Source: Kazachstania africana CBS 2517 (lineage: Eukaryota; Ascomycota; Saccharomycetes; Saccharomycetales; Saccharomycetaceae). Taken from it: a stretch of 64,000 nucleotides of DNA. Under the pieces are notes generated by a model. It saw only the letters and a list, made by a program, of their open reading frames with translations. It was not told where the DNA came from and did not search any database. Shown in pieces: positions 7,908 through 17,455 of the stretch; positions within the stretch are counted from its first letter, which is position 1; every line of letters begins with the position of its first letter. Location of the stretch: positions 372,001 to 436,000 of the forward strand of contig NC_018945.1 in NCBI RefSeq assembly GCF_000304475.1. Reading direction: 5' to 3'. A program made the translations under genes and the position numbers.

Positions 7908-10283
7908 TCATTGCTCTTCTATCTTCAAATTGTTGAATTGTGACGTCCTATCATCTAAATTTCTATTAAATGAACCCGGTGGGTACCATTCACCAGTAAA
8001 TGGTTGATTCGTAATGAATGGATGCAAAGAAGCTTGCTGTGGAGTCCATCTTTCTAAAGGATTCAAATTTAAAATTCCCGAAAGGAAGTGAATTAGGCAT
8101 TCTCTGTGGTTCATTTCTTGCTGGACCAAATCATTGGAGTTTTGTATGGTTTTTGGGATCCTATAATTTCTAATTATATCGTTCAACTTGTCCCATTTGA
8201 AATATTTTTTACCTGGTTGTTCATTAGCTTTTTCAAAATCGCAATTAAATTCATCAATAGTTTTTAGTTTATATTTCATGGATTGATCACACTCCTCTGA
8301 TTTTTTCATAAATTTTGAAGTATTCTTACCCATTTCAAGCATCCAATTTGGAGGATATCCTAAAGTCGTGATAATTCTTGTTAACTGATTAAATTCTGAT
8401 GACCCAGGGAAGATCGGTATACCGAGAAACAACTCAGCTACGATACAACCCAACGACCACATATCAATACTCGTTGAATATGGGATACCTAATATAATTT
8501 CTGGGGCTCGATAGAATCTAGACTGAATATAAGTGTATACGGTTCTTGTCTCCTCACAGGATGAACCAAAATCGATAATTTTTATATCAGGCTTATCAGG
8601 TGAACAAAGTAAAATATTTTCTGGTTTTAAATCACAATGAATCAATTTATTATCCTTCAATATACAAAGTGAATCTAATAATTGCTTCGTGAAGATTTTA
8701 ATTAGCTGGATTGATAAACCATGGTATTGATTTTGTCTTAACAGTTCGTATAAATTATTACTCAAAAGTTCAAAAACTAGACATAAATGATTTCTGTGAA
8801 TGAATGAATCCTGCATTCTTAAGAAGTGATGAACATTATTTGGATCGATCTTGGTATTGATCAATTCCAATATTTTAGCCTCAGTTATTGATTGATTTAA
8901 ATATTCCGATTTCGATTTTATAACTTTGACTGCTATTATTTCCTTATTAAGTAAATTTTGACACTTGACCACTTGACCAAATGTACCCTGTCCTAAGATA
9001 TCCAATACGAGATATTTTCTACTTTGCTCAGTACCAAGTACGTCGTTAACGTATAGGATATAATCACTATTGACATTATCATAACCATTATTCAATTTTG
9101 CCTCATTTGGTTTTGTTAGGACCCTCTTTGGATTTTTTGAAGTCTTATAAGTGAAATCTGATGAACATAATTGATAAGTTGTTATTAAATTTTTTGTTAA
9201 ACCTACAAGTGGAGATATTGTCTTTGAATGTAGTGAAGCTCTTCTAAATTTTGGAGTTGGATTCACGATAGGTTGTAAATCACTTTTAGAGCTGCATTTT
9301 TGTAAAGATGGTACAGTATATTGAGATTGAGGGCGAGGATACAGGTGTTGCTGTAACAAATCAGCATCTGTGGCTGCCATCCGAAGATTTGATGGATGCA
9401 ATAAATGAGCAGTACTGGAAGGGTACGCACTTAATCTTCTGTATGGAAGAATTGCTGGTAAAGAGGTCATATTTGGTGCATTAGTGGAGTAATTGTTAGT
9501 AGAGTTGCTACCTGGTATAGCATTACTTGGGGTTATGGAATTAGCTTTTGAACCTGCGACAGATGGATTACTTTGATAAGTTTGTGAATAATACGGTGCC
9601 GCCAGACTTTGTCTTCTTTGAGCATCTTGATTATGAGCGTTATAAAAGGAAGGAAGAAATCTGGAGGATAATAGTTGTTGTTGAGCTTGCTGTTTTTCAA
9701 ATAAATCTTGAGCTTGTTGTGCCTGCTGTTGATATAATGAAGGATTAGACATTTGAAGATTCATTGGTGCCAAAGATGATGAAGAAGAGCCCAGGGAGGG
9801 TCTATGGCTATTATTGATATTATTATTATTAATGTTGCTGTAAAGGGGATACTTATCATAATGGAATGGATTTGGAGCAGGCGCTCTAGCGGGAGGTATT
9901 ACCAAACTTGACTTTCTTCTTTTAAATGCTTCAAAGTCTTCATTTGACATACCATAAGTTTCATAATTCTGGGAGTACTGTAAATTTTGTTGTGGGATCT
10001 TTTCATTATTATCCCAGGGATTAGTGAATATGAAAGTTGGAGTATGCTGTTTTTCATTTTTCTGTTGTTGGATATGATTATTTTGTAAATTCATTTGTGA
10101 GTCTAGAGATACTTGAGGGTGACCTGGACTTAGATAATCTTGGTTCCATAAATGATAGCCATTGTCACTACCATCATTGTTCCCATTATTATTAGTATTA
10201 TTGTTAGTATTATTAGTACTGTTATTAGTGTTGCCAGAATTATCGAACGGAGAATTCATTTGCTGACCATTTGTTTGATCCAT
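7908..10283 (-). CDS. YAK1: DYRK-family protein kinase Yak1
   Basis: 791 residues, orthologous to YJL141C (YAK1, 807). Yak1 is a growth-restraining serine/threonine kinase that acts opposite to the PKA pathway, enters the nucleus on glucose depletion, and phosphorylates targets including Pop2 and stress factors. The N-terminal 420 residues are Gln/Asn-rich and probably disordered. The kinase domain runs from about 425 to 755: G-loop LGQGTFGQVVK, catalytic HCDLKPEN near 550, DFGSSC, and the DYRK activation-loop signature YTYIQSRFYR near 581, whose second tyrosine is autophosphorylated in the family. It is divergent from RPB4, as in S. cerevisiae. Confidence 0.97.
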   Translation of the reverse strand: MDQTNGQQMNSPFDNSGNTNNSTNNTNNNTNNNGNNDGSDNGYHLWNQDYLSPGHPQVSLDSQMNLQNNHIQQQKNEKQHTPTFIFTNPWDNNEKIPQQNLQYSQNYETYGMSNEDFEAFKRRKSSLVIPPARAPAPNPFHYDKYPLYSNINNNNINNSHRPSLGSSSSSLAPMNLQMSNPSLYQQQAQQAQDLFEKQQAQQQLLSSRFLPSFYNAHNQDAQRRQSLAAPYYSQTYQSNPSVAGSKANSITPSNAIPGSNSTNNYSTNAPNMTSLPAILPYRRLSAYPSSTAHLLHPSNLRMAATDADLLQQHLYPRPQSQYTVPSLQKCSSKSDLQPIVNPTPKFRRASLHSKTISPLVGLTKNLITTYQLCSSDFTYKTSKNPKRVLTKPNEAKLNNGYDNVNSDYILYVNDVLGTEQSRKYLVLDILGQGTFGQVVKCQNLLNKEIIAVKVIKSKSEYLNQSITEAKILELINTKIDPNNVHHFLRMQDSFIHRNHLCLVFELLSNNLYELLRQNQYHGLSIQLIKIFTKQLLDSLCILKDNKLIHCDLKPENILLCSPDKPDIKIIDFGSSCEETRTVYTYIQSRFYRAPEIILGIPYSTSIDMWSLGCIVAELFLGIPIFPGSSEFNQLTRIITTLGYPPNWMLEMGKNTSKFMKKSEECDQSMKYKLKTIDEFNCDFEKANEQPGKKYFKWDKLNDIIRNYRIPKTIQNSNDLVQQEMNHRECLIHFLSGILNLNPLERWTPQQASLHPFITNQPFTGEWYPPGSFNRNLDDRTSQFNNLKIEEQ

Positions 10284-11116
10284 CTCCTATATGACAGACA
10301 GAATGCAGTCTTGGAGAAGAGTATCGTCAGGATAATATCTGATTTCTTGAGAAATAGAGAAAAAAAGCTTCTAGATTGATATTCCCCCTTATATAGTTCT
10401 TTCCGTGTTAGCTACTCGCAATAACGAAGCGGTAATGTATCCTGTTTTTCCAGTGGTGGATGTAATCCAGTGTAAACCAGTGTAAATCAGAAAGTCTGAG
10501 CTAGAGTCGGTGATTTGGTCACTGTGAGAGTCTTATGTAAACCTGGGATGTATTACCAAGTTTTTTCCCAATGGGAAGTTACCACCTGGAGAAAATCGGT
10601 TAAATTTCGTGCTTGATAAATGAAAAATACAAGTGATGTCCACAAGGAGTGCTTTGCAAGTTTTGGGTTTGAACTGTTGGATGGAGCCAGTCGACGGGGG
10701 GAAACGTCCTGCCACTTGTTAGTCTCCAGACTACAATCTTACATCTTCTGAATTACACAGACGTTGGCAAGAGGACACGACACGGTGACAGACGATGGTG
10801 AGTCGCGGACATTCAGTCTTACAAAGTGGCAGCAGGTGGTTCTCCAAGCCACATCGTAGTGGAGATGACGAGTGCCATTGACACGCCAAGCTGCAGATTG
10901 CTTGATCCTGCCAGCTCAGTGCGCTACTCTGGGATATTGTAATATACGTGTGTTGGGCGGCGTTCAAAATGATCTTGTTTCGTAGTGCGAATATAAAAAA
11001 ATTGGTAATCAACCGTCGAGCGTATCGATACAAAGGTTTGTTAGTAGTAGTGATAGTAGTATCAGAAACGTAGTCCAGCATACGGAATCAGCAGAGGATA
11101 GGCCACACGTTGGAAT
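10284..11116. other. divergent YAK1/RPB4 promoter region
   Basis: 833 bp. The YAK1 side holds a TATA box with an adjoining stress element. A decamer CCAGTGTAAA occurs twice near 10467-10485. The stretch 10680-10950 is GC-richer than its surroundings; a 116-codon open frame on - (10731-11081) there has no recognisable features. A 34-codon frame on + (10969-11073) reads like a short basic-hydrophobic peptide and could be an upstream frame of RPB4. Confidence 0.5.
10385..10396 (-). promoter_or_regulatory. TATA box plus STRE of YAK1
   Basis: On the YAK1 strand the sequence reads CTATATAAGGGGG about 105 bp upstream of the ATG, joining a TATA element (10390-10395) to AGGGG (10385-10389), the binding core for Msn2/Msn4. 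Stress induction of YAK1 through Msn2/4 would fit; the activity is inferred. Confidence 0.5.
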
Positions 11117-11716
11117 ATGAATGTCTCTACGTCAACTTTTCAAACTTCAAGAAGAAGACTGAGAAAGATAGAAGAAGAAGAAAATGCATCCACTTTGCAA
11201 CTGGGTCATGAATTTCAATTGAAACAAATAAATCATCAAGGTGAAGAGGAGGAACTTATCGCTCTAAATTTGAGTGAAGCAAGATTGCTTATCAAAGAAG
11301 CGTTGGTCGAACGTAGGAACGCGTTTAGAGCAGCCCAGACGGGTAAAAACATTGCACAGGATACAAATGAGGAAGAAGATGATGAATTTATGAGAAATGA
11401 AGCTCGTGAGAAGGAATTACAATCCATAGATATTCTACTGGAACAAACTACAGGCGGTAATAATAAGGATTTGAAAAATACTATGGAATATTTGACCAAC
11501 TTTTCAAGATTTAGAGATCAAGAAACTGTAGGTGCAGTCATTCAATTATTGAAAAGCACAGGATTACATCCTTTCGAAATTGCACAATTAGGTTCATTAG
11601 CTTGTGATACAGCTGATGAAGCAAAGACTTTAATTCCAAGTTTAAATAACAAAATATCCGATGACGAATTGGAAAGAATTCTAAAAGAATTATCCAATCT
11701 AGAAACCTTATATTAA
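11117..11716 (+). CDS. RPB4: RNA polymerase II subunit Rpb4
   Basis: 199 residues, orthologue of YJL140W (RPB4, 221). With Rpb7 it forms the stalk of RNA polymerase II, needed for initiation, stress survival and mRNA export/decay coupling. The N-terminal block (MNVSTSTFQTSRRRLRKIEE to about residue 72) and the C-terminal helical block from about 105 to the end (LEQTTGGNNKDLKNTMEYLT, NLETLY terminus) are almost unchanged. The charged linker between them is about 22 residues shorter than in S. cerevisiae and lacks its lysine-rich run, which accounts for the length difference. The ATG at 11117 matches the family start. Confidence 0.98.
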   Translation: MNVSTSTFQTSRRRLRKIEEEENASTLQLGHEFQLKQINHQGEEEELIALNLSEARLLIKEALVERRNAFRAAQTGKNIAQDTNEEEDDEFMRNEAREKELQSIDILLEQTTGGNNKDLKNTMEYLTNFSRFRDQETVGAVIQLLKSTGLHPFEIAQLGSLACDTADEAKTLIPSLNNKISDDELERILKELSNLETLY

Positions 11717-11808
11717 TTTATGCATATAGATAATATTAATAGTATAACGATAATAAAATCAAGAATATAGTAATGCACCTTATATTTACAAAGAACATTC
11801 TTCCTTAG

Positions 11809-13059
11809 TCATCCTTCCCTCATAAAACTCTTACCAGCACCATTCTTCCACCACCTCATTAAGCAACTGTTCGGTGTAATATCAATATTTTCTTCTCTTC
11901 CTGGATCACATAGACACCTTTGATCTAATTGTAAATGATAAGCTGTCGGACAAGTATCAAACGGTAAATGTGTGTACCCTAATTGATCAAAATGTATTAT
12001 TTCATCTCGATCTAATAAAAGTGACACCAGAATACTATGCACTGGTGCATCACCCCATCTTTCATAGTAAAATCCACCCGTTGCATCCAAGAATTCAAAA
12101 AATTTTATGTACTCTTCACTTCTGAAAAAATTCAAATCACCAATTTCAAAATTTGACCAAAAATGGCATAGATTGTAAGATGAATTTGAATGGACAATTG
12201 GATAATATCTCCCAACTAAACTCTTATCAGTAATAAACTTTACTGCATTTGTTTCCATATCAATATCTTGACCATTGTCCACTTTTATGTATTCTTCCAC
12301 TGCATCCCATAGGGTCGGGATAGTTTCCTCATATTCATATATCGTTATTACAAATCCATATTTTTTATGCTTTTCTTTCATAATCTTAAATGGATCGTAT
12401 GGGAAGTCACAAAAATAATCAACATTTGGTTCAACTCTAAAATAGTAGTCATAATTTGAAAGTAGCTCCTGCCTGAAGAAATACCCTGAGTTAAATCTAC
12501 ACATATTTCGATAAGATTTAGAACCGCCATAGAGTACGCCATTGTCTTCCATCTCTTTAATTTTGGATTCGAATTTCGTTTCATTGATCCAATTGGGCCT
12601 ATCCCAATCATTACTTGGAATTAGCCCGTATTGAGCTTTCCCACTTGCCATGGCTGAAGTGGCTTCTATGAATTCTTCCGTAAAGGGAACATCGTTTAAA
12701 AATGTCCAATCATAGTTATAATTCCTATTAAATCTATCTTCTAATGATCTCATTGATTTAAGAGCCCCATCCAATTCCATGTTCCTTACTAGCATCAATA
12801 GTGTAGCATTCTCACGTTCGAAATTGGTTTTATTATGCGTGTAGTTCAATGGATATTCGTCGTACGTATTTGTGGATAATTTTGGTAATTTGTTCAAATA
12901 TCTTCTCGATTTAGAATTTAAATCTAGTATATCAACTGATCTTGACCGATATATATCAGATGCCTCTAGCTCCTTATATTTGAAATAGTTTGATGAGGTC
13001 AAATCAAAAATTAGTGGGATAAAACATGCTAAAAGAGCAAGCTTAATGAGTGGACCCAT
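11809..13059 (-). CDS. YUR1: Golgi alpha-1,2-mannosyltransferase of the KRE2/KTR family
   Basis: 416 residues, GT15 family. Position next to RPB4 and RPS21 matches YJL139C (YUR1, 428); its duplicate in S. cerevisiae is KTR2. It would elongate N-linked mannose outer chains in the Golgi lumen. The N-terminus is a short cytosolic tail and a signal anchor (LIKLALLACFIPLIFDL, residues 4-20), giving type II topology. The catalytic domain from about 75 contains family blocks FRVEPNVDYFCDFPYDPF, YNLCHFWSNFEIGDLNFFRS and YERWGDAPVHSI, plus conserved cysteines near the end (CPTAYHLQLDQRCLCDP). YUR1 and KTR2 are not separable here except by neighbours. Confidence 0.9.
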   Translation of the reverse strand: MGPLIKLALLACFIPLIFDLTSSNYFKYKELEASDIYRSRSVDILDLNSKSRRYLNKLPKLSTNTYDEYPLNYTHNKTNFERENATLLMLVRNMELDGALKSMRSLEDRFNRNYNYDWTFLNDVPFTEEFIEATSAMASGKAQYGLIPSNDWDRPNWINETKFESKIKEMEDNGVLYGGSKSYRNMCRFNSGYFFRQELLSNYDYYFRVEPNVDYFCDFPYDPFKIMKEKHKKYGFVITIYEYEETIPTLWDAVEEYIKVDNGQDIDMETNAVKFITDKSLVGRYYPIVHSNSSYNLCHFWSNFEIGDLNFFRSEEYIKFFEFLDATGGFYYERWGDAPVHSILVSLLLDRDEIIHFDQLGYTHLPFDTCPTAYHLQLDQRCLCDPGREENIDITPNSCLMRWWKNGAGKSFMREG

Positions 13060-13337
13060 ATGATAATGCTTGATTTCTATTAGTACGAGCCAAATAATTA
13101 AGTATTATCGAGCAAACCTAAACCATTGATATCCCTGACAAACCTGGCTTAGATTCTATCTTTTTTTTTCCCATTCTAATGATGTTCTGAAAAGTAATAA
13201 AGTTAGAATAGTTCAACAAGCAGATTTGTATAGAGGCTGGAAACTTTAAAATCTTAGATGTTTTATATATTAAATGAGTTTAAATAAGAAGAGTACAGAA
13301 AATAAAAACGTAAATCTATTTATTTATTGGAGACTTC

Positions 13338-13908
13338 TTAACGGGAGTAAGACCAGACGTTCTTTAATAAACCATCGTTTTGAGCTAATCTGTTTAAAGA
13401 ATCGTCAGATTCACCTCTAGCTCTAACGTTACCGGATAAAGCGTAAGTGATGAATTCACCTGGGATAGCACGACCTTCTTCATCAACCTTGGCGATGTTG
13501 ATTTGAACAGAGGCGTGGTCATCGGCCTTGATAATTCTGTTAGTGGCAGAACACTTTCTTGGAACGTAAAGTTCGACCTATTAATATATTATTAGCGAAT
13601 ATTACTGTTAGTAAAAGAACTTGTAACATTTTTAGAAAAAAACCATAGTTTCCCGGCGTATCTTTCTGGATACTGACTGAATTATCTCAATATTTTGAAT
13701 GTATAATATTCTCACATCTCAGAGATTGGTAATTCCAACTATGGTACTTAATATAACATTGTTGTTTTCTTTTCATCTCGTTCATTCAAATAATTTTCAC
13801 TTGGATCTCAAAATCATCATCTTAAAACATCAGTTTCTTCAAATACACCGTTCGAAACGTATCCCTGTGTAATATTTAACATACTAATTGACCCTTATCG
13901 TTTTCCAT
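13338..13908 (-). CDS. RPS21: small ribosomal subunit protein eS21, spliced
   Basis: Two exons: 13885-13908 (ATG and eight codons, MENDKGQL) and 13338-13577 (79 codons and stop), giving 87 residues, the same length as S. cerevisiae Rps21. The second exon reads [20 protein letters not shown] onward and ends KNVWSYSR. The protein sits on the 40S body and is needed for 3' maturation of 18S rRNA. Position next to YUR1 corresponds to YJL136C (RPS21B). TIF2 and GLG2, which separate it from YUR1 in S. cerevisiae, are absent. Rap1-type sites and poly(dA:dT) tracts upstream support an active ribosomal-protein promoter. Confidence 0.97.
13578..13884 (-). other. spliceosomal intron of RPS21
   Basis: 307-nt intron. 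The 5' splice site is GTATGT (13879-13884), the branch site is a perfect TACTAAC (13607-13613), and the 3' site is TAG (13578-13580), about 30 nt from the branch. The splice phase joins codon 8 to codon 9 exactly as in the S. cerevisiae gene. Confidence 0.95.
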
Positions 13909-14599
13909 ATTGGCTTATTGGTTTGTATGTATTATATTGAAGGGTTTTCAAAAATTCGATACAACGAAAATATATAATCAGTAGTTGAAATTTCAATATG
14001 TTAATTTCACTACCGGGTGTATGAGGAACGTTCTGGGTATCAAACATCGAATTCTCACTATGCCAGGCTGGTGAGAAGTTTAGAATTTGCCCCGACGAGT
14101 CTGTTGCAGTGAGAAACCTTGGGCTGGGTTCCGTCTAGGTGGAGCGTAACTGAGTGCAGCCTATTCGAAGGCCTCCCTTCCAAGTGGCCCTGAGCGTACT
14201 GGCGGAATTTGAGAAAGAATTCCCGCTGGGCACAGACGGATCACGAACCGTTAATGTTCGGGCTCGCTTAGCGTGGACTACCTCTTTGTTTTTTTTCAGA
14301 GCGTTTACGAAAAAAAAAAAAATTGACGAGACAGACAAATGAGTGGGTGTAATATTTTGTGTATGGGTGGTAGTCAAATAAAAAGTGACAGTCATAGCTT
14401 TTGCGCTAGAAAGGATATAATAGCAAGAAAAATATGAAGAGATGGTGCATCTATGACGAGTAGAACTATTGAAAGAGTGAAGTCTTGGGCCACTACACTT
14501 TGTCTGTCAGATCATCTTTTTCCTCAGTGACTAGTTTTTGAGATGATGTCCCGTAGATACCAATATAATTTAATCTTGTATAGCTCCGGAGATTGCTTG
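13909..14599. other. RPS21 promoter and upstream spacer
   Basis: Contains poly(T) at about 14289-14296, poly(A) at about 14310-14320 and two Rap1-like sites at 14342-14370. The block 14100-14285 is markedly GC-richer than the rest; it holds a 62-codon open frame without ATG (14154-14342) that I do not recognise and treat as non-coding. Confidence 0.5.
14342..14370 (-). promoter_or_regulatory. paired Rap1-binding-site-like motifs upstream of RPS21
   Basis: On the RPS21 strand CCACCCATACAC (14359-14370) matches the core of the Rap1 consensus ACACCCATACATT, followed by ACACCCACTC (14342-14351). They sit 435-460 bp from the ATG, with A/T tracts on the gene side, the usual layout of ribosomal-protein promoters. 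Confidence 0.65.
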
Positions 14600-15360
14600 G
14601 TCTATCCGAACAACACACCTTCAGCATTATGTAAGGGTCTCCCAATAAGTTCTACGACTTGCGACATACTTGGGCCTTATAATGCACCAAGCCAATAGAC
14701 TGTGGGTAACAATAAATGCTTCATCCAAGTATGAAGATGGCGGTTACCGTAATTGAATGCAATGCTTGAAAATGTGAAATGATGCGTTGAAAGCTCCATT
14801 CTTCATGGATCCAGGTAAGTATCAATCAGACTAGTTTGAAGGTAAGATCTCCATAATACGCCCCAAGATACGGTGTAAATTGATTTATCTCATTGATACA
14901 CTTTCTCAACGACTGCACTATTGCCAAGACCCTTATCATCCCCGTTGCAAAGGATTACTTTGCACAAATCTGCAGTAAAAGAATACAGTGCACGTATTTC
15001 TCATATAACAAGCGAAGTTGGAATTTGTTTCTTGTTCATTCGTAGTATTTTCTCGAGGGAGCATAATAATAAGGTTCCATCGACGTTGGCGGTGTTAATC
15101 TATTACATGACGTTAGCACACCGAGTAGCATGCCCGGACTCCTAACATTGACCAGTACTGTCATTGTAGGTACATTGTGCCCCCTTGTTAGACTTGTATC
15201 TAAATATGTAAGTGAACATTCCCTCCAAGCTTAATGTGATTTTCACATTTAGTGCCTTTCCCGTAGTAACGCTGAAACGGGAGATTCTTCATACATATGA
15301 ACACCCCCCTATGACAGTCATATTGAGCCTCCTGCTAGCAGTTTTAAAAATTTTAAACAA
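14600..15360 (+). pseudogene. LCB3: decayed LCB3 (sphingosine-1-phosphate phosphatase)
   Basis: Fragments of Lcb3/Ysr3 remain in order on the + strand in several frames. The clearest is 14921-15142: LPRPLSSPLQRITLHKSAVK followed by EYSARISHITSEVG and IYYMTL, aligning with the PAP2-type phosphatase motifs (PRP.PP, then YGAPSSHT, then FYYMTL). After a frameshift near 15126 the reading continues as MPGLLTLTSTVIVGTLCPLV, matching [20 protein letters not shown]. Upstream FISLIHFLND (14884-14913) and downstream MTVILSLLLAVL (15311-15346) are probable further pieces. Stops, frameshifts, the lost catalytic context (ARISHIT for APSSHT) and an internal deletion show that it is dead. The place, between RPS21 and the MRS3 neighbourhood, is exactly that of YJL134W. 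A functional paralogue elsewhere (YSR3-like) is expected. Confidence 0.85.
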
Positions 15361-15405
15361 GCTAAAGACGTTATGCATACATGTACATATCGAATATATA
15401 TATGG

Positions 15406-15603
15406 TTAACAATGCGTTAAGTTACGTTTTGAAGCAATCGATGCGCTTAATGGCCCATAAGTCTTTGCAGTTTCTCTATACTCTTTGAAAGAACCAAACG
15501 AGTTACCCGCTGTCTTCTTAAAAGCGGCGCTGTTCTTGGCTCTCACTATTCTCGAAGGAGATAGTTTCACCTGTGCCAGTCTCTTTGTTGCTTGAGAAAT
15601 CAT
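15406..15603 (-). CDS. small mitochondrial-type protein, YJL133C-A position
   Basis: 65 residues starting at the ATG at 15603. The N-terminus MISQATKRLAQVKLSPSRIV is basic, amphipathic and without acidic residues, typical of a mitochondrial presequence; the rest includes FGSFKEYRETAKTYGPLSAS. Its place between the LCB3 relic and MRS3 and its orientation match S. cerevisiae YJL133C-A, a short protein (about 74 residues) found in purified mitochondria and of unknown function. There is no transmembrane segment or catalytic motif. The identity rests on position and general character. Confidence 0.65.
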   Translation of the reverse strand: MISQATKRLAQVKLSPSRIVRAKNSAAFKKTAGNSFGSFKEYRETAKTYGPLSASIASKRNLTHC

Positions 15604-16320
15604 CTATTCTTCTTACATACAAGAGACTCACCCCATGTGTCTTACAAGAAAAGTATTAGAAGCCAATCCATATTGTCATCATACCCTGGACCCCATCTAC
15701 TGCTTATATATACATTTCCCCATAACTGACAGAAACTTCAAACCAGCTCTTATCAGTAAAAACATCATGACCTTCCCCAATCCACACTTTTTCGAGTATC
15801 CCATCTCCGTCGCAATCAATAAATCGGTGATCTTCTCGACCACAAGAAACGTTCTCCAAGACCCTCGCAAGGTAGCCAAGCAAGTAATTACTACCAGCGA
15901 CAACTATCAAAACCACATGCCATGCCCAGTCATGCTCAAGCATACCCACAAACAGTTCTTCCTCTTCAAAATAATCAAATTTTTTTCAAATTCAATTGGC
16001 TGAAAATTTAAATTTTGTATTTTTTTTTTCTTCGCGTTCACGACGCGCGTTCTCCGAAAATTTTTCGTTATTGATCGACGTTACTTCCAGTGTGCTGGAA
16101 AATTTCAAAATTGGTAAAGGAAGGAGATATCGACTGGTTTTCTTTGATGTATTCACCGAGAGATACAAACAGACTGATACTCACCATCTTCCAGGATTCG
16201 CTATCGATTCACTCTACCATTCACAGTGTACTAAGACAAAGTCCGGTCTCTCTTCTCTCCCCCGCAATTCAAGCTTTACAAACCTTTTTTTCACTCTGAA
16301 AACAAGAATAGGGTCATCTG
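15604..16320. other. divergent spacer with overlapping small open frames
   Basis: 717 bp upstream of MRS3/4. Two antisense-overlapping frames are present: 15635-16003 on + (122 codons) and 15704-15949 on - (81 codons). The - frame has one hydrophobic segment (HVVLIVVAGSNYLLGYLA) and an acidic tail, and looks the more protein-like, but neither has a homologue I know. A T9 run and CG-rich motif near 16020-16050 may belong to the MRS3 promoter. Confidence 0.4.
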
Positions 16321-17223
16321 ATGTCAGTCGACAATGACAATATCAACTACGAATCGCTACCTGAGGATTCCTCCTTATATGCACAGTTGTTGGCAGGTGC
16401 ATTTGCAGGTATAATGGAACATTCCGTCATGTTTCCTATTGATGCTCTCAAGACACGAATACAAGCAAATCATATGTCAACGAAACTATTATCACAAATT
16501 TCTAAAATTTCAGCATCTGAAGGCTCTTTTGCTCTTTGGAAAGGTGTACAGTCAGTCATATTGGGTGCTGGTCCTGCTCACGCCGTGTATTTCGGAACTT
16601 ATGAGTTTTGTAAAGCTCATCTAATTGAAAAGGATAAACTACATACTCATCAACCAGTCAAAACAGCCATTAGTGGGGCCATGGCAACTATAGCATCTGA
16701 CGCATTATTAAACCCTTTTGATACTATAAAACAAAGAATGCAGTTGGCTACACGTTCCAAAATTTGGAACACAATGAAATCTATTTATAAAAATGAAGGA
16801 TTTATAGCTTTCTATTATTCATATCCAGCTACTATAGCAATGAACATTCCATTTACAGCATTGAATTTTGTCGTATACGAATCATCAATAAAATTATTCA
16901 ACCCAACAGAATCTTACAACCCTTTGATTCATTGTCTCAGTGGTGGTATAAGTGGTGCATTAGCTGCCGCAACAACAACCCCTCTAGACGTCATCAAGAC
17001 CACTTTACAAGTTAGAGGTAGTGAAAAGGTACAGTTACAAGTTTTAAGGAAAGCTGACACTTTCAACAAAGCTGCTGTGGCAATATATAAAATATATGGA
17101 TGGAAAGGTTTCTTGAAGGGCCTGAAACCAAGAGTCATTGCTAGCATTCCCGCAACGGCAATTTCTTGGACGTCTTACGAATGTGCCAAACATTTCTTAT
17201 TACCACGTCATAATGGATATTAA
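16321..17223 (+). CDS. MRS3: mitochondrial iron carrier Mrs3/Mrs4
   Basis: 300 residues, mitochondrial carrier family (SLC25), with three repeats of about 100 residues and six membrane helices. The three signature motifs are PIDALKTRIQ (about 41), PFDTIKQRMQ (about 138) and PLDVIKTTLQ (about 221). Mitoferrins Mrs3 and Mrs4 bring iron across the inner membrane for Fe-S cluster and haem synthesis. The MEHSVMFP context in helix 1 and the AMNIPFTALNFVVYE block are typical of this subfamily. Its place beside AIM23 and URA2 corresponds to YJL133W (MRS3); MRS4 is the duplicate and cannot be excluded by sequence alone. Confidence 0.92.
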   Translation: MSVDNDNINYESLPEDSSLYAQLLAGAFAGIMEHSVMFPIDALKTRIQANHMSTKLLSQISKISASEGSFALWKGVQSVILGAGPAHAVYFGTYEFCKAHLIEKDKLHTHQPVKTAISGAMATIASDALLNPFDTIKQRMQLATRSKIWNTMKSIYKNEGFIAFYYSYPATIAMNIPFTALNFVVYESSIKLFNPTESYNPLIHCLSGGISGALAAATTTPLDVIKTTLQVRGSEKVQLQVLRKADTFNKAAVAIYKIYGWKGFLKGLKPRVIASIPATAISWTSYECAKHFLLPRHNGY

Positions 17224-17455
17224 AATTAACTTTTGATTCTCAAAATTCTTGTATATATGAGTCTATATATAAATGCATGATTTACAAATTTGATAGACAT
17301 CATCTTTCATTTTATTTTCCAAAAAATGATGGTTCCTAACCAAAAAGTAGTCCATCACATTAGAACCCTGCATATTAGCTACAGAATTTGGAACATTGAA
17401 CTACTATTTACATGAGTATCGTTTGAAAATCATCTATCCAAGTGCTTGTTGGAGA

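Noticed and set aside
10731..11081. 116-codon frame on - between YAK1 and RPB4
   Set aside because: Composition without hydrophobic core pattern, lies in a conserved divergent promoter; likely chance in a GC-richer block.
14154..14342. 62-codon frame on + in the RPS21 upstream region
   Set aside because: No ATG, overlaps poly(T)/poly(A) tracts and the Rap1-site region; promoter DNA is the simpler reading.
14921..15145. 74-codon open frame as a functional small gene
   Set aside because: It is an internal fragment of Lcb3 with mutated phosphatase motifs and no ATG start; it belongs to the pseudogene.
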